A model generated the notes under the pieces. That model was not told the origin of the DNA. It made no database searches and saw only the letters and a program-made list of their open reading frames with translations. From Treponema sp. (GTDB lineage: Bacteria > Spirochaetota > Spirochaetia > Treponematales > Treponemataceae): DNA of 64,000 bases. The position numbers and the translations under genes were made by a program. Below, in pieces: positions 43,422-51,721 of the stretch. The number at the start of each line of letters is the position of its first letter. Position 1 is the stretch's first letter. The DNA lies in NCBI GenBank assembly GCA_024693715.1, contig JAILKS010000013.1, forward strand, positions 21,201 to 85,200. Reading direction: 5' to 3'.

Positions 43422-45848
43422 ATGAAATACGGTTATTTTGATGATGATAACGCTGAATATGTTATCACCCGTCCGGATACTCCAACAAGCTGGAGTAATT
43501 ATTTAGGTTCAACAGTTTACGGAGCAGTAATCACTAACAATGCCGGTGGTTACGGCTTTTATAAATCCGGTGCTCAGGGAAGATTTATGCGTCTCCGCTT
43601 TAATTCTATTCCTATGGATCAGCCTGGACGTTATTTCTACCTCCGCGACATGGAAGACGGTGATTTCTGGTCCGCTTCATGGCAGCCGGTAGGAAAACCT
43701 TTGGATCAGTATAAGAGTGAATGCCGTCATGGTACAGCCTATACAACAATCACTTCGGAATACAAAGGAATTAAATCAGAAACAAAATATTATGTTCCGC
43801 TCGGACAGAATTTTGAATACTGGCGTCTTAAGGTAACAAATACAGGCGATAAAAAACGCAAAATCCGCGTTTTCTCTTACTGTGAATTTACAAACCAGTG
43901 GAATACAACTCAGGACCAGGTAAACCTTCAGTACTCTTTGTTCATCGTAAAGGGACAGAAAGTAGGCGATAATCTTTTACGCTATTCAATTCAGGATAAT
44001 CTTTATATCCAGCATCCTGAATACGAGGTCGGCGGCGCTTACATGAGCCAGTGGGTTGCGCTTATCGGAACCCCGATGACCGGTTTTGATACAAGTCGCG
44101 AAGCATTCATCGGTACATACGGAAGCTACGAACATCCAAAAGTTGTTATGGATGGAGCTTGTACTAATTCAGAAGCCTTCGGCGATAACTCTTGTGGTAC
44201 TGTTCAGGGCGATCTTGAACTTGCCCCTGGCGAAACAAAAGAAATCATGCTCATGCTTGGAATTGATGATGCACTTGCCGTAGGACAGAAAATCGTAAAT
44301 GAATTTGGAAACTTCAAACGTGCAGACGAAGAATTCGAAAAGCTTGTAAAAGCATGGCATTCAAGACTTGGTTCATTCAAGGCAATCACACCCGACGAAG
44401 ACATCAACCACACAGTAAACGTATGGGGACTTTATAACTGTCTTATTACTTTTGCATGGAGCCGTGCCGCTTCCCTTGTTTATAACGGAGAACGCGATGG
44501 TCTTGGTTACCGCGACTCAGTTCAGGATATTCTTGGTGTTTCTGCCGCAATCCCCGAAGAAGCAGAAGAACGACTTGTGCGAATGATAAGCGGTCAGTGC
44601 CAGAATGGTGGTGCTGTTCCTGTTATTTCAAAAGACTTTAATGCAGGCCACGAAAAAGCCCCAAAGCCTGGAGAATTCCGCTCAGATGACTGTGAATGGT
44701 TCTTTAATGCTGTTCCATGTTATGTTGCAGAATCAGGCAATTTTGATTTTTATAATAAGGTTGTTCCTTACGCAGACGGCGGTGAAGCAACTGTATACGG
44801 CCACTTAAAACGCGCCCTGGAATTCAACCTGGAGCGTATGGGTGTAGACGGTCTTCCTTGCGGACTTTTGGCAGACTGGAACGATTGTTTAAAACTTGGC
44901 TACCACGGTGAATCTCTCTTTGTTGCTTTCCAGCTCCGCCTTGGACTTACAACTTATGCAGACATTTCTGAACGCCTTGGTAAAAAAGACGAAGCTGCAT
45001 GGGCATTAAAACAGCGCGATACCCTTGATGCAAACATCCAGAAAAAATGCTGGGACGGGAAATGGTTTGTATGGGCTATTGGTGAAGACGGCACAGTATA
45101 CGGAACAAAGACAATAGAAGAAGGTCAGATTTATCTTAATACACAAGTCTGGGCTGTTATGTCTAGTGCCGCAACACCGGAACAGGCAAAAATCTGTATG
45201 GAAAGCGTAAAGGAAAAGCTTGCAACTCCTTATGGACTTATGCTTTGTGCGCCACCATTTGTAAAGACAAGAAGCGATATCATGAGTTCTGTAGTATTCC
45301 TTCCTGGTATTAAGGAAAATGCAGGTATCTTTAATCATACTCAAGGATGGGGTGTAATTGCAGAAGCAATGCTTGGAAATGGAGACCGCGCTTACGAATA
45401 CTGTAAGGCTTCCATTCCGGCTGCATATAACGATAAGGCAGAAATCCGCCAGAGCGAACCATATGTTGTAGGACAGACAACTTATTCAACATTCAGTAAG
45501 AGACCTGGAAATACAAGAACATCATGGCTTTCGGGTGCCGGTACATGGAGCTATTATGCAATCACACAGTACATGCTCGGAATAAAGCCTCAGTACGATG
45601 GAATGCTTTTTGATCCTTGTATTAATCACGAATGGGATGGCTTTACGGTTGAACGACGCTGGCGAAAGATGAATCTTCACATCGAAGTAAAAAATCCTTC
45701 TCACGTTAGCCGCGGTATTGAATATGTAGAAGTTGATGGAAAGAGAATTGACAGTGCCTATATTCCTGTTGGCGACTTGCACGATGGAAGCAAGATTGTA
45801 GCTTACATGGGAAAAAATGCGGTTACAGTAGCTCCGGAAAGAGTATAA
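43422..45848 (+). CDS. GH94 disaccharide phosphorylase (cellobiose/chitobiose phosphorylase type)
   Basis: 808 residues. The N-terminal beta-sandwich begins MKYGYFDDDNAEYVITRPDTP and the (alpha/alpha)6 barrel contains ADWNDC at 484-489 with the Asp that serves as general acid, plus GLGYRDSVQDILG (361-373), PPFVKTRSDIMS and FNHTQGWGV. Phosphate attacks a beta-glucoside-type link to give sugar-1-phosphate. The opening residues are nearer to chitobiose phosphorylase than to clostridial cellobiose enzymes, but substrate remains open. Codons are strongly biased, so it is likely highly expressed. It fits with the sugar ABC system in this window. A terminator follows. Confidence 0.88.
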   Translation: MKYGYFDDDNAEYVITRPDTPTSWSNYLGSTVYGAVITNNAGGYGFYKSGAQGRFMRLRFNSIPMDQPGRYFYLRDMEDGDFWSASWQPVGKPLDQYKSECRHGTAYTTITSEYKGIKSETKYYVPLGQNFEYWRLKVTNTGDKKRKIRVFSYCEFTNQWNTTQDQVNLQYSLFIVKGQKVGDNLLRYSIQDNLYIQHPEYEVGGAYMSQWVALIGTPMTGFDTSREAFIGTYGSYEHPKVVMDGACTNSEAFGDNSCGTVQGDLELAPGETKEIMLMLGIDDALAVGQKIVNEFGNFKRADEEFEKLVKAWHSRLGSFKAITPDEDINHTVNVWGLYNCLITFAWSRAASLVYNGERDGLGYRDSVQDILGVSAAIPEEAEERLVRMISGQCQNGGAVPVISKDFNAGHEKAPKPGEFRSDDCEWFFNAVPCYVAESGNFDFYNKVVPYADGGEATVYGHLKRALEFNLERMGVDGLPCGLLADWNDCLKLGYHGESLFVAFQLRLGLTTYADISERLGKKDEAAWALKQRDTLDANIQKKCWDGKWFVWAIGEDGTVYGTKTIEEGQIYLNTQVWAVMSSAATPEQAKICMESVKEKLATPYGLMLCAPPFVKTRSDIMSSVVFLPGIKENAGIFNHTQGWGVIAEAMLGNGDRAYEYCKASIPAAYNDKAEIRQSEPYVVGQTTYSTFSKRPGNTRTSWLSGAGTWSYYAITQYMLGIKPQYDGMLFDPCINHEWDGFTVERRWRKMNLHIEVKNPSHVSRGIEYVEVDGKRIDSAYIPVGDLHDGSKIVAYMGKNAVTVAPERV

Positions 45849-45868
45849 AAACACCCAGTCATTGCGAG

Positions 45869-45902
45869 AAGCAGCTTGTTTTATACAGGCTGCTTTTTTT
45901 AT
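45869..45902 (+). terminator. Terminator after GH94, sharing sequence with the terminator at 47.7 kb
   Basis: AAGCAGCTTGT (45869-45879) pairs with ACAGGCTGCTT (45885-45895) with one U-G, followed by seven T. The right arm and T-run, CAGGCTGCTTTTTTTAT, are repeated exactly at 47695-47711. Just upstream is CATTGCGAGAAGC, like a fragment of a dispersed palindromic repeat. Confidence 0.8.
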
Positions 45903-45921
45903 AGTGGAAAAAGGGAATGTG

Positions 45922-45930
45922 TGGTATAAT
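45922..45930 (+). promoter_or_regulatory. Extended -10 promoter of the DUF4258/YgiT pair
   Basis: TGGTATAAT is a perfect extended -10 (TGnTATAAT, TATAAT at 45925-45930). No -35 of note is seen. Start of transcription would be near 45937, and AAGGAAAAG follows before the TTG start at 45952. Confidence 0.65.
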
Positions 45931-45951
45931 AAGACTATAAGGAAAAGAAAA

Positions 45952-46266
45952 TTGTATAAGATTGAGGATTTTAGAAAGATCAATAAGAGCGAAAATATTG
46001 TAATTTCACTACATGGTCAGTTAAGATTAAATGAACGTAGTATAACTGTAGATGATGTTATTAATGCAATTAATAACGGCGAAATTATTGAACAATATCC
46101 GACAGATTTTCCTTTCCCAAGCTGTTTGATTTTAGGGCTTACAATAAATAATGAATATATTCATATAGTAGTAAGTATGGATGCGGGAAAAATATATTTA
46201 ATAACAGCATATAAACCAGGTTTAGATAAATGGGAATCGGATCTGAAAACTCGTAAGGAGGTATAG
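45952..46266 (+). CDS. DUF4258 protein, likely toxin half of a toxin-antitoxin pair
   Basis: 104 residues from the TTG at 45952, chosen because AAGGAAAAG lies just before it and the extended -10 at 45925 lies right before that; upstream codons overlap the terminator. The DUF4258 core is clear: SLHGQLRLNERSITVDDVINAI, then NGEIIEQYPTDFPFPSCLILGL and IHIVVSMD. Proteins of this type are usually beside a YgiT-type zinc-finger protein, as here (gap 2 bases), forming a toxin-antitoxin-like module related to MqsR/HigB folds. Toxicity is inferred from family and layout. Confidence 0.75.
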   Translation: MYKIEDFRKINKSENIVISLHGQLRLNERSITVDDVINAINNGEIIEQYPTDFPFPSCLILGLTINNEYIHIVVSMDAGKIYLITAYKPGLDKWESDLKTRKEV

Positions 46267-46268
46267 TC

Positions 46269-46505
46269 ATGAAATGTATTAAATGTGGTAATAATACTTA
46301 TGAGAGTACAACATCAGAAGCAATTGAATTAGAAAACGGCGTTCTTGTAATTAGAAATATTCCCTGTTATAAATGTGAATTTTGTGATGAAATTCATTTT
46401 ACAGGAGATGTTGTTAAACAACTGGAAAAAATTATTATGCAGGCAAAACAACGGATGGAGCAGATTTCTGTAGTTGATTTTTCAAAAGTATTAACGGCTG
46501 CATAA
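46269..46505 (+). CDS. YgiT-type zinc-finger protein, likely antitoxin (MqsA-like)
   Basis: 78 residues. C3-x2-C6 and C33-x2-C36-x2-C39 form the zinc-binding N-terminal domain of YgiT/MqsA proteins (KCIKCGN and IPCYKCEFCDE). Full MqsA has a C-terminal Cro/C1 DNA-binding domain; this one stops after a short helical tail, so it is the short form found with DUF4258 partners. AAGGAGG stands a few bases before the ATG. Co-transcribed with the upstream gene. Confidence 0.75.
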   Translation: MKCIKCGNNTYESTTSEAIELENGVLVIRNIPCYKCEFCDEIHFTGDVVKQLEKIIMQAKQRMEQISVVDFSKVLTAA

Positions 46506-46575
46506 GTAGTTTGCTAACCACTTTTCGGAATGCATTTTTTTATATTTTAAAACTTTTTAAGGAGGATTTTTCAGA

Positions 46576-47604
46576 ATGAAAAAAATTATTATTGGTTTAT
46601 TTACAGCATTATTGCTTGTAGGTATGGCAGGATGTAAAAACGGTGTAGAAAGCGGCGGGGGTAGTGGTTCTGGCGGAGGCGGAAGTAACACTTCAACTCC
46701 ATATACAAAAGTTGATACCCAGACAATCGGCGGAACTACATACGATATTGTGACCTTTGGAAGTTTTCCGCAGTCGGAAAAAGCTTCAACTGTTTCAATA
46801 AGTTCAGAGTCAAAAATTGTCGGTTCATTTACTTATTACAAGGGAGACGATGATGAATGGTATGCAAAAGTAGGCTCAAAATACTATAAAGTAGAACCGA
46901 TTAAATGGCGTGTGCTTACAGTAAATTATAATGGAACCGGCAAAAAGCTTTTGCTTGCAGAAAATATTCTTATAAACTGTATGTATTATAATTACTATAA
47001 CGTAAACAGAACTATTAGTGCTGCAACTATTTACCCGAATAACTATGAACACAGCAGAATACGTGCATATTTAAATGGACTTTCTTATCAGAAAAAAGCA
47101 GGTGATTCAGCAAATCAGGAACCAGATGAAGCTTTTGTAAATAAAGGCTTTTTCCAGACAGCATTTACACAAGCAGAACAGGATGCAATTGCAGCGACAA
47201 CAGTAATAAATAATGCAAGAAGCACAAATCCGGACAGTAATGACAAACAGTGGAATAACGGAGCTAATCAGTACGCCAGTGACACTCCAACCAGCGATAA
47301 AATCTTTTTACTTAGCGAGCAGGAAGCAACAAAAGCGGATTATGGATTTGCAGCATACAATGAGTACAAAGGTGACGGTACGCATAATGACAGTACAAGA
47401 ATCCGTATGACAACTGATTTTGCCAAGGCAAATGGAGCATACCAGGAAACTACAGAAGGCTCCGGCGGTTATTGGTGGCTGCGCTCTCCTGACTGTAATC
47501 ATAGTAACTACGCGCGCTACGTCAGCTATAATGGTAATGCACTCAAAAACCGCGACGTGAATCTCGGTAATATAGGTGTTGTGCCGGCTTTGTGCCTAAA
47601 ATAA
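46576..47604 (+). CDS. Lipoprotein with C-terminal WWLRSP domain (DUF6273-like), candidate DGR target
   Basis: 342 residues. The signal ends in MAGC (Cys20), then a Gly/Ser-rich linker; the folded part (about 45-342) begins with a VKYGSFPQS-like segment (IVTFGSFPQSEKA) and contains PIKWRVL, as in DUF6273 proteins. The end reads GGYWWLRSP (297-305), then a stretch rich in Asn, Tyr, Ser and Asp, then GVVPALCLK. Codons in this 3' stretch differ from the rest of the gene: 23 of 27 codons from 306 to 332 end in C or T, and CGC/GCG/CTC appear. This is what a diversity-generating retroelement variable region looks like. No reverse transcriptase lies in the window. AAGGAGG precedes the ATG. Confidence 0.75.
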   Translation: MKKIIIGLFTALLLVGMAGCKNGVESGGGSGSGGGGSNTSTPYTKVDTQTIGGTTYDIVTFGSFPQSEKASTVSISSESKIVGSFTYYKGDDDEWYAKVGSKYYKVEPIKWRVLTVNYNGTGKKLLLAENILINCMYYNYYNVNRTISAATIYPNNYEHSRIRAYLNGLSYQKKAGDSANQEPDEAFVNKGFFQTAFTQAEQDAIAATTVINNARSTNPDSNDKQWNNGANQYASDTPTSDKIFLLSEQEATKADYGFAAYNEYKGDGTHNDSTRIRMTTDFAKANGAYQETTEGSGGYWWLRSPDCNHSNYARYVSYNGNALKNRDVNLGNIGVVPALCLK

Positions 47605-47629
47605 AATTGGCCTTGCCAATTTTATTTTA
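47601..47629 (+). terminator. Perfect 11-bp hairpin overlapping the lipoprotein stop codon
   Basis: ATAAAATTGGC (47601-47611) and GCCAATTTTAT (47615-47625) are exact inverted repeats with a CTT loop; T-rich sequence follows. It can act as a terminator, but its position, starting in the stop codon just 3' of a putative variable region, also matches the hairpin that marks DGR target sites. Confidence 0.7.
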
Positions 47630-47663
47630 TCTAATCCTTGCGAAGCAATAATCTAATCAAAAT

Positions 47664-47711
47664 GCAGCTTGCCCGATGCAATGCACATCAAAGGCAGGCT
47701 GCTTTTTTTAT
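47664..47711 (+). terminator. Terminator between the lipoprotein and putP
   Basis: GCAGCTTGCC (47664-47673) pairs with GGCAGGCTGC (47693-47702) with one U-G, followed by seven T (47703-47709). Its arms are nearly the same as those of the terminator after GH94. The preceding TTGCGAAGCAATAATCTAATC looks like a remnant of a common dispersed palindrome. Confidence 0.75.
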
Positions 47712-47721
47712 GGCTGTAGCG

Positions 47722-47769
47722 AGGGGCAGGCGCCCCTCCTGGAACCTAAAACCTGGAACCTATAACCTA
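47722..47769. repeat. Small inverted repeat plus direct repeats of ACCTGGAACCT type
   Basis: GAGGGGC-AGGC-GCCCCTC (about 47724-47741) is a perfect 7-bp hairpin. It is followed by CCTGGAACCTAAAACCTGGAACCTATAACCT, three overlapping copies of an 11-16 base unit. The patch is richer in G and C than its surroundings and abuts the end of putP. It looks like part of an intergenic repeat family. Confidence 0.55.
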
Positions 47770-49329
47770 GTCCTCCAATGCCTTATATTCATCAAACTTA
47801 GCTGCAACTTCTGCGTCCTGTTTTGTGAGGAGAGAAACTGCTACAGTTACTACGAGACATACTATGAAGGCCGGAAGGATTTCGTATACATCGAAGATTC
47901 CGCCGTGGAGATAGTGCCATACTACGTCGGTGACACCACCACAGATAAGACCTGCGATTGCACCAGGAGCTGTTGTGCGTTTCCAGTAGAGGGCCAGAAT
48001 GATAAGAGGTCCGAAGGTTCCGCCAAAGCCTGACCATGCAAATGATACAAGGCCAAAGATTGAGCTGTCTGGATTAAGGGCAAGCAAAAGTCCCAGAACT
48101 GCAATTACAAATACACAGATACGGCTTACGAGAAGTACCTTTTTGTCGTCTGCATCTTTTTTGATGAGGCCCTTGTAGATATCCTGTCCGATGGCAGAGC
48201 TGGCAGAAAGAAGCTGTGAGTCTGCTGTAGACATAGAAGCTGCAAGAATACCACAAAGGAACAAACCTGCAATAAAGGCCGGGAACATCTTGAGCATTGT
48301 TTCACTGAATACTGCTTCCTGAGTTCCTGTTCCAAGTACCTTGAGGCCGGCAGTTGCTACTTCTGAAGGATCTGCACCAAGAAGGATTCCCTTGTTCAAA
48401 AGGTAAGCTGTACCAAGAGCACCAATCAAAACGGCACCAATGTAAGAAATAATCATCCATACAATACCAACGCGGCGGGCTGTTTTGATTTCCTTATTTG
48501 AACGGCAGCCCATAAAGCGGATGATAATGTGAGGCATTCCAAAGTAACCGAGACACCATGCAAAGGCAGAAACTGCAGACATTGCGCTGAAGCTCTGGTT
48601 TCCGGTGAATGATTTGAGCATTGCAGCACCGAATTCTCCGTTGAGCGCGCGTGTTGTAAAGCTCTGTACCTGAGCTGTTGCATTACCGAATCCGCCAAGA
48701 GATACAACAATTACGATTCCTGAAATTACAAAGGCTACGAAAATGAGTGAACCCTGGATAAAGTCTGTTGTACAAACGGCACGGTAACCACCGAGGATTG
48801 TATATGAAAGAATGATTACAAAGCCAATCAGGAGGCCTGTGTTCCAGTTAAGGCCGAATACTGAGCGGAAAAGCTTTGCACAGGCAACGAATCCGGAAGC
48901 AGTGTAGATTGTAAAGAATACTACAATAAAGAAAACCGATACGATTGAAAGAATGTGTGTCTTATCGTTGAAGCGGTTTGTAAGGAATTCCGGAATTGTG
49001 ATGGAATCTTTATATACTACAGAACACTTGCGCAATGGTTTTGCAATCAAAAGCCATGCAAGATATGTACCAACTATAAGACCAATGGCAGTCCAGAAGG
49101 TTTCTTTGAAGCCGCCAAGGTAGCACAGTCCTGGAAGTCCCATTAAAACCCAGGCTGAAGAGTCTGATGCTTCGGCACTAAGGGCAGTTACCCAAGGTCC
49201 AACTTTTCTTCCACCGAGGAAGAAGTCCGAAGCTGAATTGTTGCTTTTTGCACTGCGGATACCTACAAAAACCATAAGACCAAGGTAAAGCACAAAAGCA
49301 ATAATCATAGCGATCATTTGTGAAGTCAT
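47767..49329 (-). CDS. putP: Sodium/proline symporter PutP (SSS family)
   Basis: 520 residues with about thirteen membrane segments. Characteristic motifs: FFLGGRKVGPWVTALSAEASDSSAW (about 36-60), GLPGLCYLGG, the sodium-solute symporter signature near SFTGNQSF and GxxAASMSTADSQLLSASSA (about 340-355). PutP couples proline to Na+ entry. AGGAG lies just upstream of ATG on the minus strand. Codon use is more biased and GC-richer than in the flanking lipoproteins, which suggests high expression. Proline specificity is from family resemblance. Confidence 0.9.
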   Translation of the reverse strand: MTSQMIAMIIAFVLYLGLMVFVGIRSAKSNNSASDFFLGGRKVGPWVTALSAEASDSSAWVLMGLPGLCYLGGFKETFWTAIGLIVGTYLAWLLIAKPLRKCSVVYKDSITIPEFLTNRFNDKTHILSIVSVFFIVVFFTIYTASGFVACAKLFRSVFGLNWNTGLLIGFVIILSYTILGGYRAVCTTDFIQGSLIFVAFVISGIVIVVSLGGFGNATAQVQSFTTRALNGEFGAAMLKSFTGNQSFSAMSAVSAFAWCLGYFGMPHIIIRFMGCRSNKEIKTARRVGIVWMIISYIGAVLIGALGTAYLLNKGILLGADPSEVATAGLKVLGTGTQEAVFSETMLKMFPAFIAGLFLCGILAASMSTADSQLLSASSAIGQDIYKGLIKKDADDKKVLLVSRICVFVIAVLGLLLALNPDSSIFGLVSFAWSGFGGTFGPLIILALYWKRTTAPGAIAGLICGGVTDVVWHYLHGGIFDVYEILPAFIVCLVVTVAVSLLTKQDAEVAAKFDEYKALED

Positions 49330-49416
49330 TTTTTTTACTCCTTTAAAATTGATTCTACAATTATAAACCTGTTTTGTGCACTTCTCAATAGAAATAAAAA
49401 CAGTTTGAATTAAAAT

Positions 49417-49438
49417 ATAAGAATTTTCTTATTTGACA
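49417..49438 (+). promoter_or_regulatory. Palindrome abutting a -35 element before the 49.5-kb lipoprotein
   Basis: ATAAGAATTTTCTTAT (49417-49432) is an inverted repeat of 7-base arms whose end touches TTGACA (49433-49438). A candidate -10 (TAACCT) lies 17 bases downstream but is weak. The palindrome may be a regulator site; it lies in the divergent region shared with putP. Confidence 0.45.
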
Positions 49439-49481
49439 AAATGAATAATTTCATTTAACCTCAATATTAAGGAGAAAGCTT

Positions 49482-50171
49482 ATGAAAAATTATAAATCAT
49501 TTATCATCACATCTTTATTTTTATTATCATCATTTTTAATTTGTATTATGTTCTCAGGTTGTGGATGCAGGCTTGAAGACATTAAATTATTGAGTCCGGA
49601 AGAAATCTGTCTGCGTATGAATCGTGTTTATGATGCAGACTTTGAGCTTGTTGACTATGAATCTACTGATTTAAATGATAATAAATTTACTACGGTATAT
49701 TTAAGTTGTCCAAAATATCCGGAAAAAAGAATTATTGCCATTCAGGGATATTATGAAAGCTCTGAATTCGGATGGTTTGAAAAATTTGAAACAAATTATG
49801 AGTACATTCGTTTTGAAGAAAACGTTCAAAGAAAAGGTGATTTGTTGTTTGAAGAATGGCTGGATGGTTTGAATTATAAGGAAGTTGATGCAACAAATCC
49901 GGATTCCTGTATTGTAGATGCAAAAAATTATACTTTTTCTGATTTTTTAAAATTTGCATATGGAATAAATTTTTATGTTGCAATAGAAAAGCTTCCGGAA
50001 GAATCTGATGAAAGTTTGTTAGAAAGATTAAATGAAAAATTTGAAGAAATAAAGAAAAATAAACAATATTCGTTTAACATTTATTTTTTCTCTACTACAG
50101 ACATTGATTCTTTAACTAAAAATCAGCTTAGTCAGTTTGAATCAAAAAATGCATTCAAAGTAATTTATTAA
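49482..50171 (+). CDS. Lipoprotein of unknown function
   Basis: 229 residues, AAGGAG before the ATG. The lipoprotein signal ends FSGC (Cys27), followed by a second Cys at 29. The mature part begins LLSPEEICLRMNRVYDADFELVDYES, a compact alpha/beta look shared with small secreted proteins in Firmicutes, and ends with a helical, Lys/Glu-rich segment. No catalytic residues recognised. Another lipoprotein gene follows after 13 bases, so the pair is probably one operon. Confidence 0.65.
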   Translation: MKNYKSFIITSLFLLSSFLICIMFSGCGCRLEDIKLLSPEEICLRMNRVYDADFELVDYESTDLNDNKFTTVYLSCPKYPEKRIIAIQGYYESSEFGWFEKFETNYEYIRFEENVQRKGDLLFEEWLDGLNYKEVDATNPDSCIVDAKNYTFSDFLKFAYGINFYVAIEKLPEESDESLLERLNEKFEEIKKNKQYSFNIYFFSTTDIDSLTKNQLSQFESKNAFKVIY

Positions 50172-50184
50172 ATAGAGGTGTTGC

Positions 50185-50709
50185 ATGAAAAAAGTATTAT
50201 TGCTTGTTATTTTTGGTTTGATGTGTTTTTCATGCAATTTTAATAAATCAAAGAAGGGCTTGTATTTCGACATGTCTTCTTATGTTGAAAATAAGAGTAA
50301 ATGGCAGAATGCTGGATTAGAAAATTATTCTTTTACATATTCTGTTTCAACATATCGACCTGAATATATAATTGGGGAAGTAACTGTTAAAAACAATGCC
50401 TGTGAAAGTGCAGAAATATATATTAATGATTCGGATTTAGAAAGCACACCTGTTACTCCGAGTGATAAATTTTATTTAAACACAATTGATGCTGCTTTTG
50501 ATTTTATTAATCATGAATATGAGGATGCCTCCAAGGTGATTGAATCAAAGGAATATCAATATGTCGAAATAGTTTGTGAATATGATGATATTTATGGATA
50601 TCCTGTTTCAATCCGTTGTTTGAGTTCAGATGGAACTGAGGTTTATAAAAAAGGGCTTGCGGGCAACAGCGAAACTATGTATTCCATTTCACTTGAATTC
50701 ACAAACTGA
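50185..50709 (+). CDS. DUF6174-like lipoprotein
   Basis: 174 residues, with AGAGGTG before ATG. The signal ends CFSC (Cys17). The mature part has the DUF6174 layout: KSKWQNAGLENYSFTYSVS (about 37-56), PEYIIGEVTVKNNACES and a closing VCEYDDIYGYPVSIRC (the YDxxYGYPxxI signature). It is likely a single compact beta domain anchored in the membrane. Function unknown. It is the second gene of the pair starting at 49482. Confidence 0.7.
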   Translation: MKKVLLLVIFGLMCFSCNFNKSKKGLYFDMSSYVENKSKWQNAGLENYSFTYSVSTYRPEYIIGEVTVKNNACESAEIYINDSDLESTPVTPSDKFYLNTIDAAFDFINHEYEDASKVIESKEYQYVEIVCEYDDIYGYPVSIRCLSSDGTEVYKKGLAGNSETMYSISLEFTN

Positions 50710-50768
50710 TATGGATAATAAGTTGCCTTTTGATGATTTTGTGATTATATTTATTCAAGAGGTAATTT

Positions 50769-51596
50769 ATGGCAGAATGTTCACATGATTGTTCTTCTTG
50801 CAATGAAAATTGCGATAAGAGAGATTTTCATATTGATTTGAATGAAAAGAGCAGCGTAAAAAAAGTAATAGGTATTTTAAGCGGTAAAGGTGGCGTTGGA
50901 AAATCCCTCGTAACAAGTTTACTTGCAAGTCGTGTAAATAAAGATGGTTTTAAAACTGCAATTTTAGATGCAGATATTACAGGTCCTTCCATTCCTGAAA
51001 GCTTTGGTGTCGGTGATGAAAGGGCAACGGCTGTTGAAGGTGAAGACGCTCTTAATCCTGTTGTGACAGATTCAGGTATTCAGCTTATGTCAATGAATTT
51101 TCTTTTACAGAAGGAAACAGATCCTGTTATCTGGCGCGGTCCTGTTATTGCAGGTGCCGTTAAACAGTTCTGGTCGGATGTAATCTGGAAGAATGTCGAT
51201 TTTATGTTTGTAGACATGCCTCCTGGAACCGGTGACGTTCCTCTTACTGTTTTTCAGTCATTGCCGGTTGATGGAATAATTATTGTTTCATCTCCTCAGC
51301 AGCTTGTTCGTGTAATCGTAGAAAAAGCCGTAAACATGGCAAACATGATGAATATACCGATTCTTGGTATTGTAGAAAACATGAGCTATGTAAAATGTCC
51401 TGACTGTGGTAAAGAAATTACAGTGTTCGGTAAAAGTAACATAGACGAAATTGCAAAGACCTTTGATATTCCTGTTCTTGCCAGAATCCCGATGGAAGAA
51501 GCAACAAGTCGTGCCGTAGATGAAGGCGACGTAGAAAGTTTAGATTGCGATTATCTGAATGCTGCAGCACAAAAAATAGAATCCCTTCTTAAATAA
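50769..51596 (+). CDS. Mrp/NBP35-type Fe-S cluster carrier ATPase
   Basis: 275 residues. The N terminus has clustered cysteines (C4, C8, C11, C15) that resemble the N-terminal Fe-S site of NBP35. The ATPase has GKGGVGKS at 39-46, FVDMPPGTGD at about 147-156, and C210-x2-C213 in KCPDCGK, the bridging cluster site of the Mrp dimer. It would deliver Fe-S clusters to apoproteins in the cytoplasm. AGAGG lies upstream of the ATG. It ends at 51596, just before the poly-G promoter. Confidence 0.9.
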   Translation: MAECSHDCSSCNENCDKRDFHIDLNEKSSVKKVIGILSGKGGVGKSLVTSLLASRVNKDGFKTAILDADITGPSIPESFGVGDERATAVEGEDALNPVVTDSGIQLMSMNFLLQKETDPVIWRGPVIAGAVKQFWSDVIWKNVDFMFVDMPPGTGDVPLTVFQSLPVDGIIIVSSPQQLVRVIVEKAVNMANMMNIPILGIVENMSYVKCPDCGKEITVFGKSNIDEIAKTFDIPVLARIPMEEATSRAVDEGDVESLDCDYLNAAAQKIESLLK

Positions 51597-51626
51597 ATAA
51601 TCAGTCGGCACCTTAAAAAAATTAAG

Positions 51627-51657
51627 TTGACAAAAATGTACGGGGGGGGGGGATAAT
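51627..51657 (+). promoter_or_regulatory. Promoter with an 11-G tract between -35 and -10
   Basis: TTGACA (51627-51632) is a perfect -35; GATAAT (51652-51657) is the best -10. Between them lie AAAATGTAC and 11 G residues (51642-51652). The spacer is 19 bases if -10 starts at 51652, two more than ideal, so loss or gain of one or two G by slippage would move the promoter into or out of phase. The same design is known upstream of phase-variable genes in Treponema pallidum. It leads into a lipoprotein gene at 51722. Confidence 0.75.
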
Positions 51658-51721
51658 AAAGTTTGTGTGATTCATTATTTTGAAGCTTGTACAATAAACG
51701 TTTTTTAAATAGGGGTGAAAA

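Noticed and set aside
47638..48033. A 131-codon plus-strand open frame before and antisense to putP
   Set aside because: It includes the terminator and repeat patch and then runs antisense through putP; codon pattern reflects putP on the other strand.
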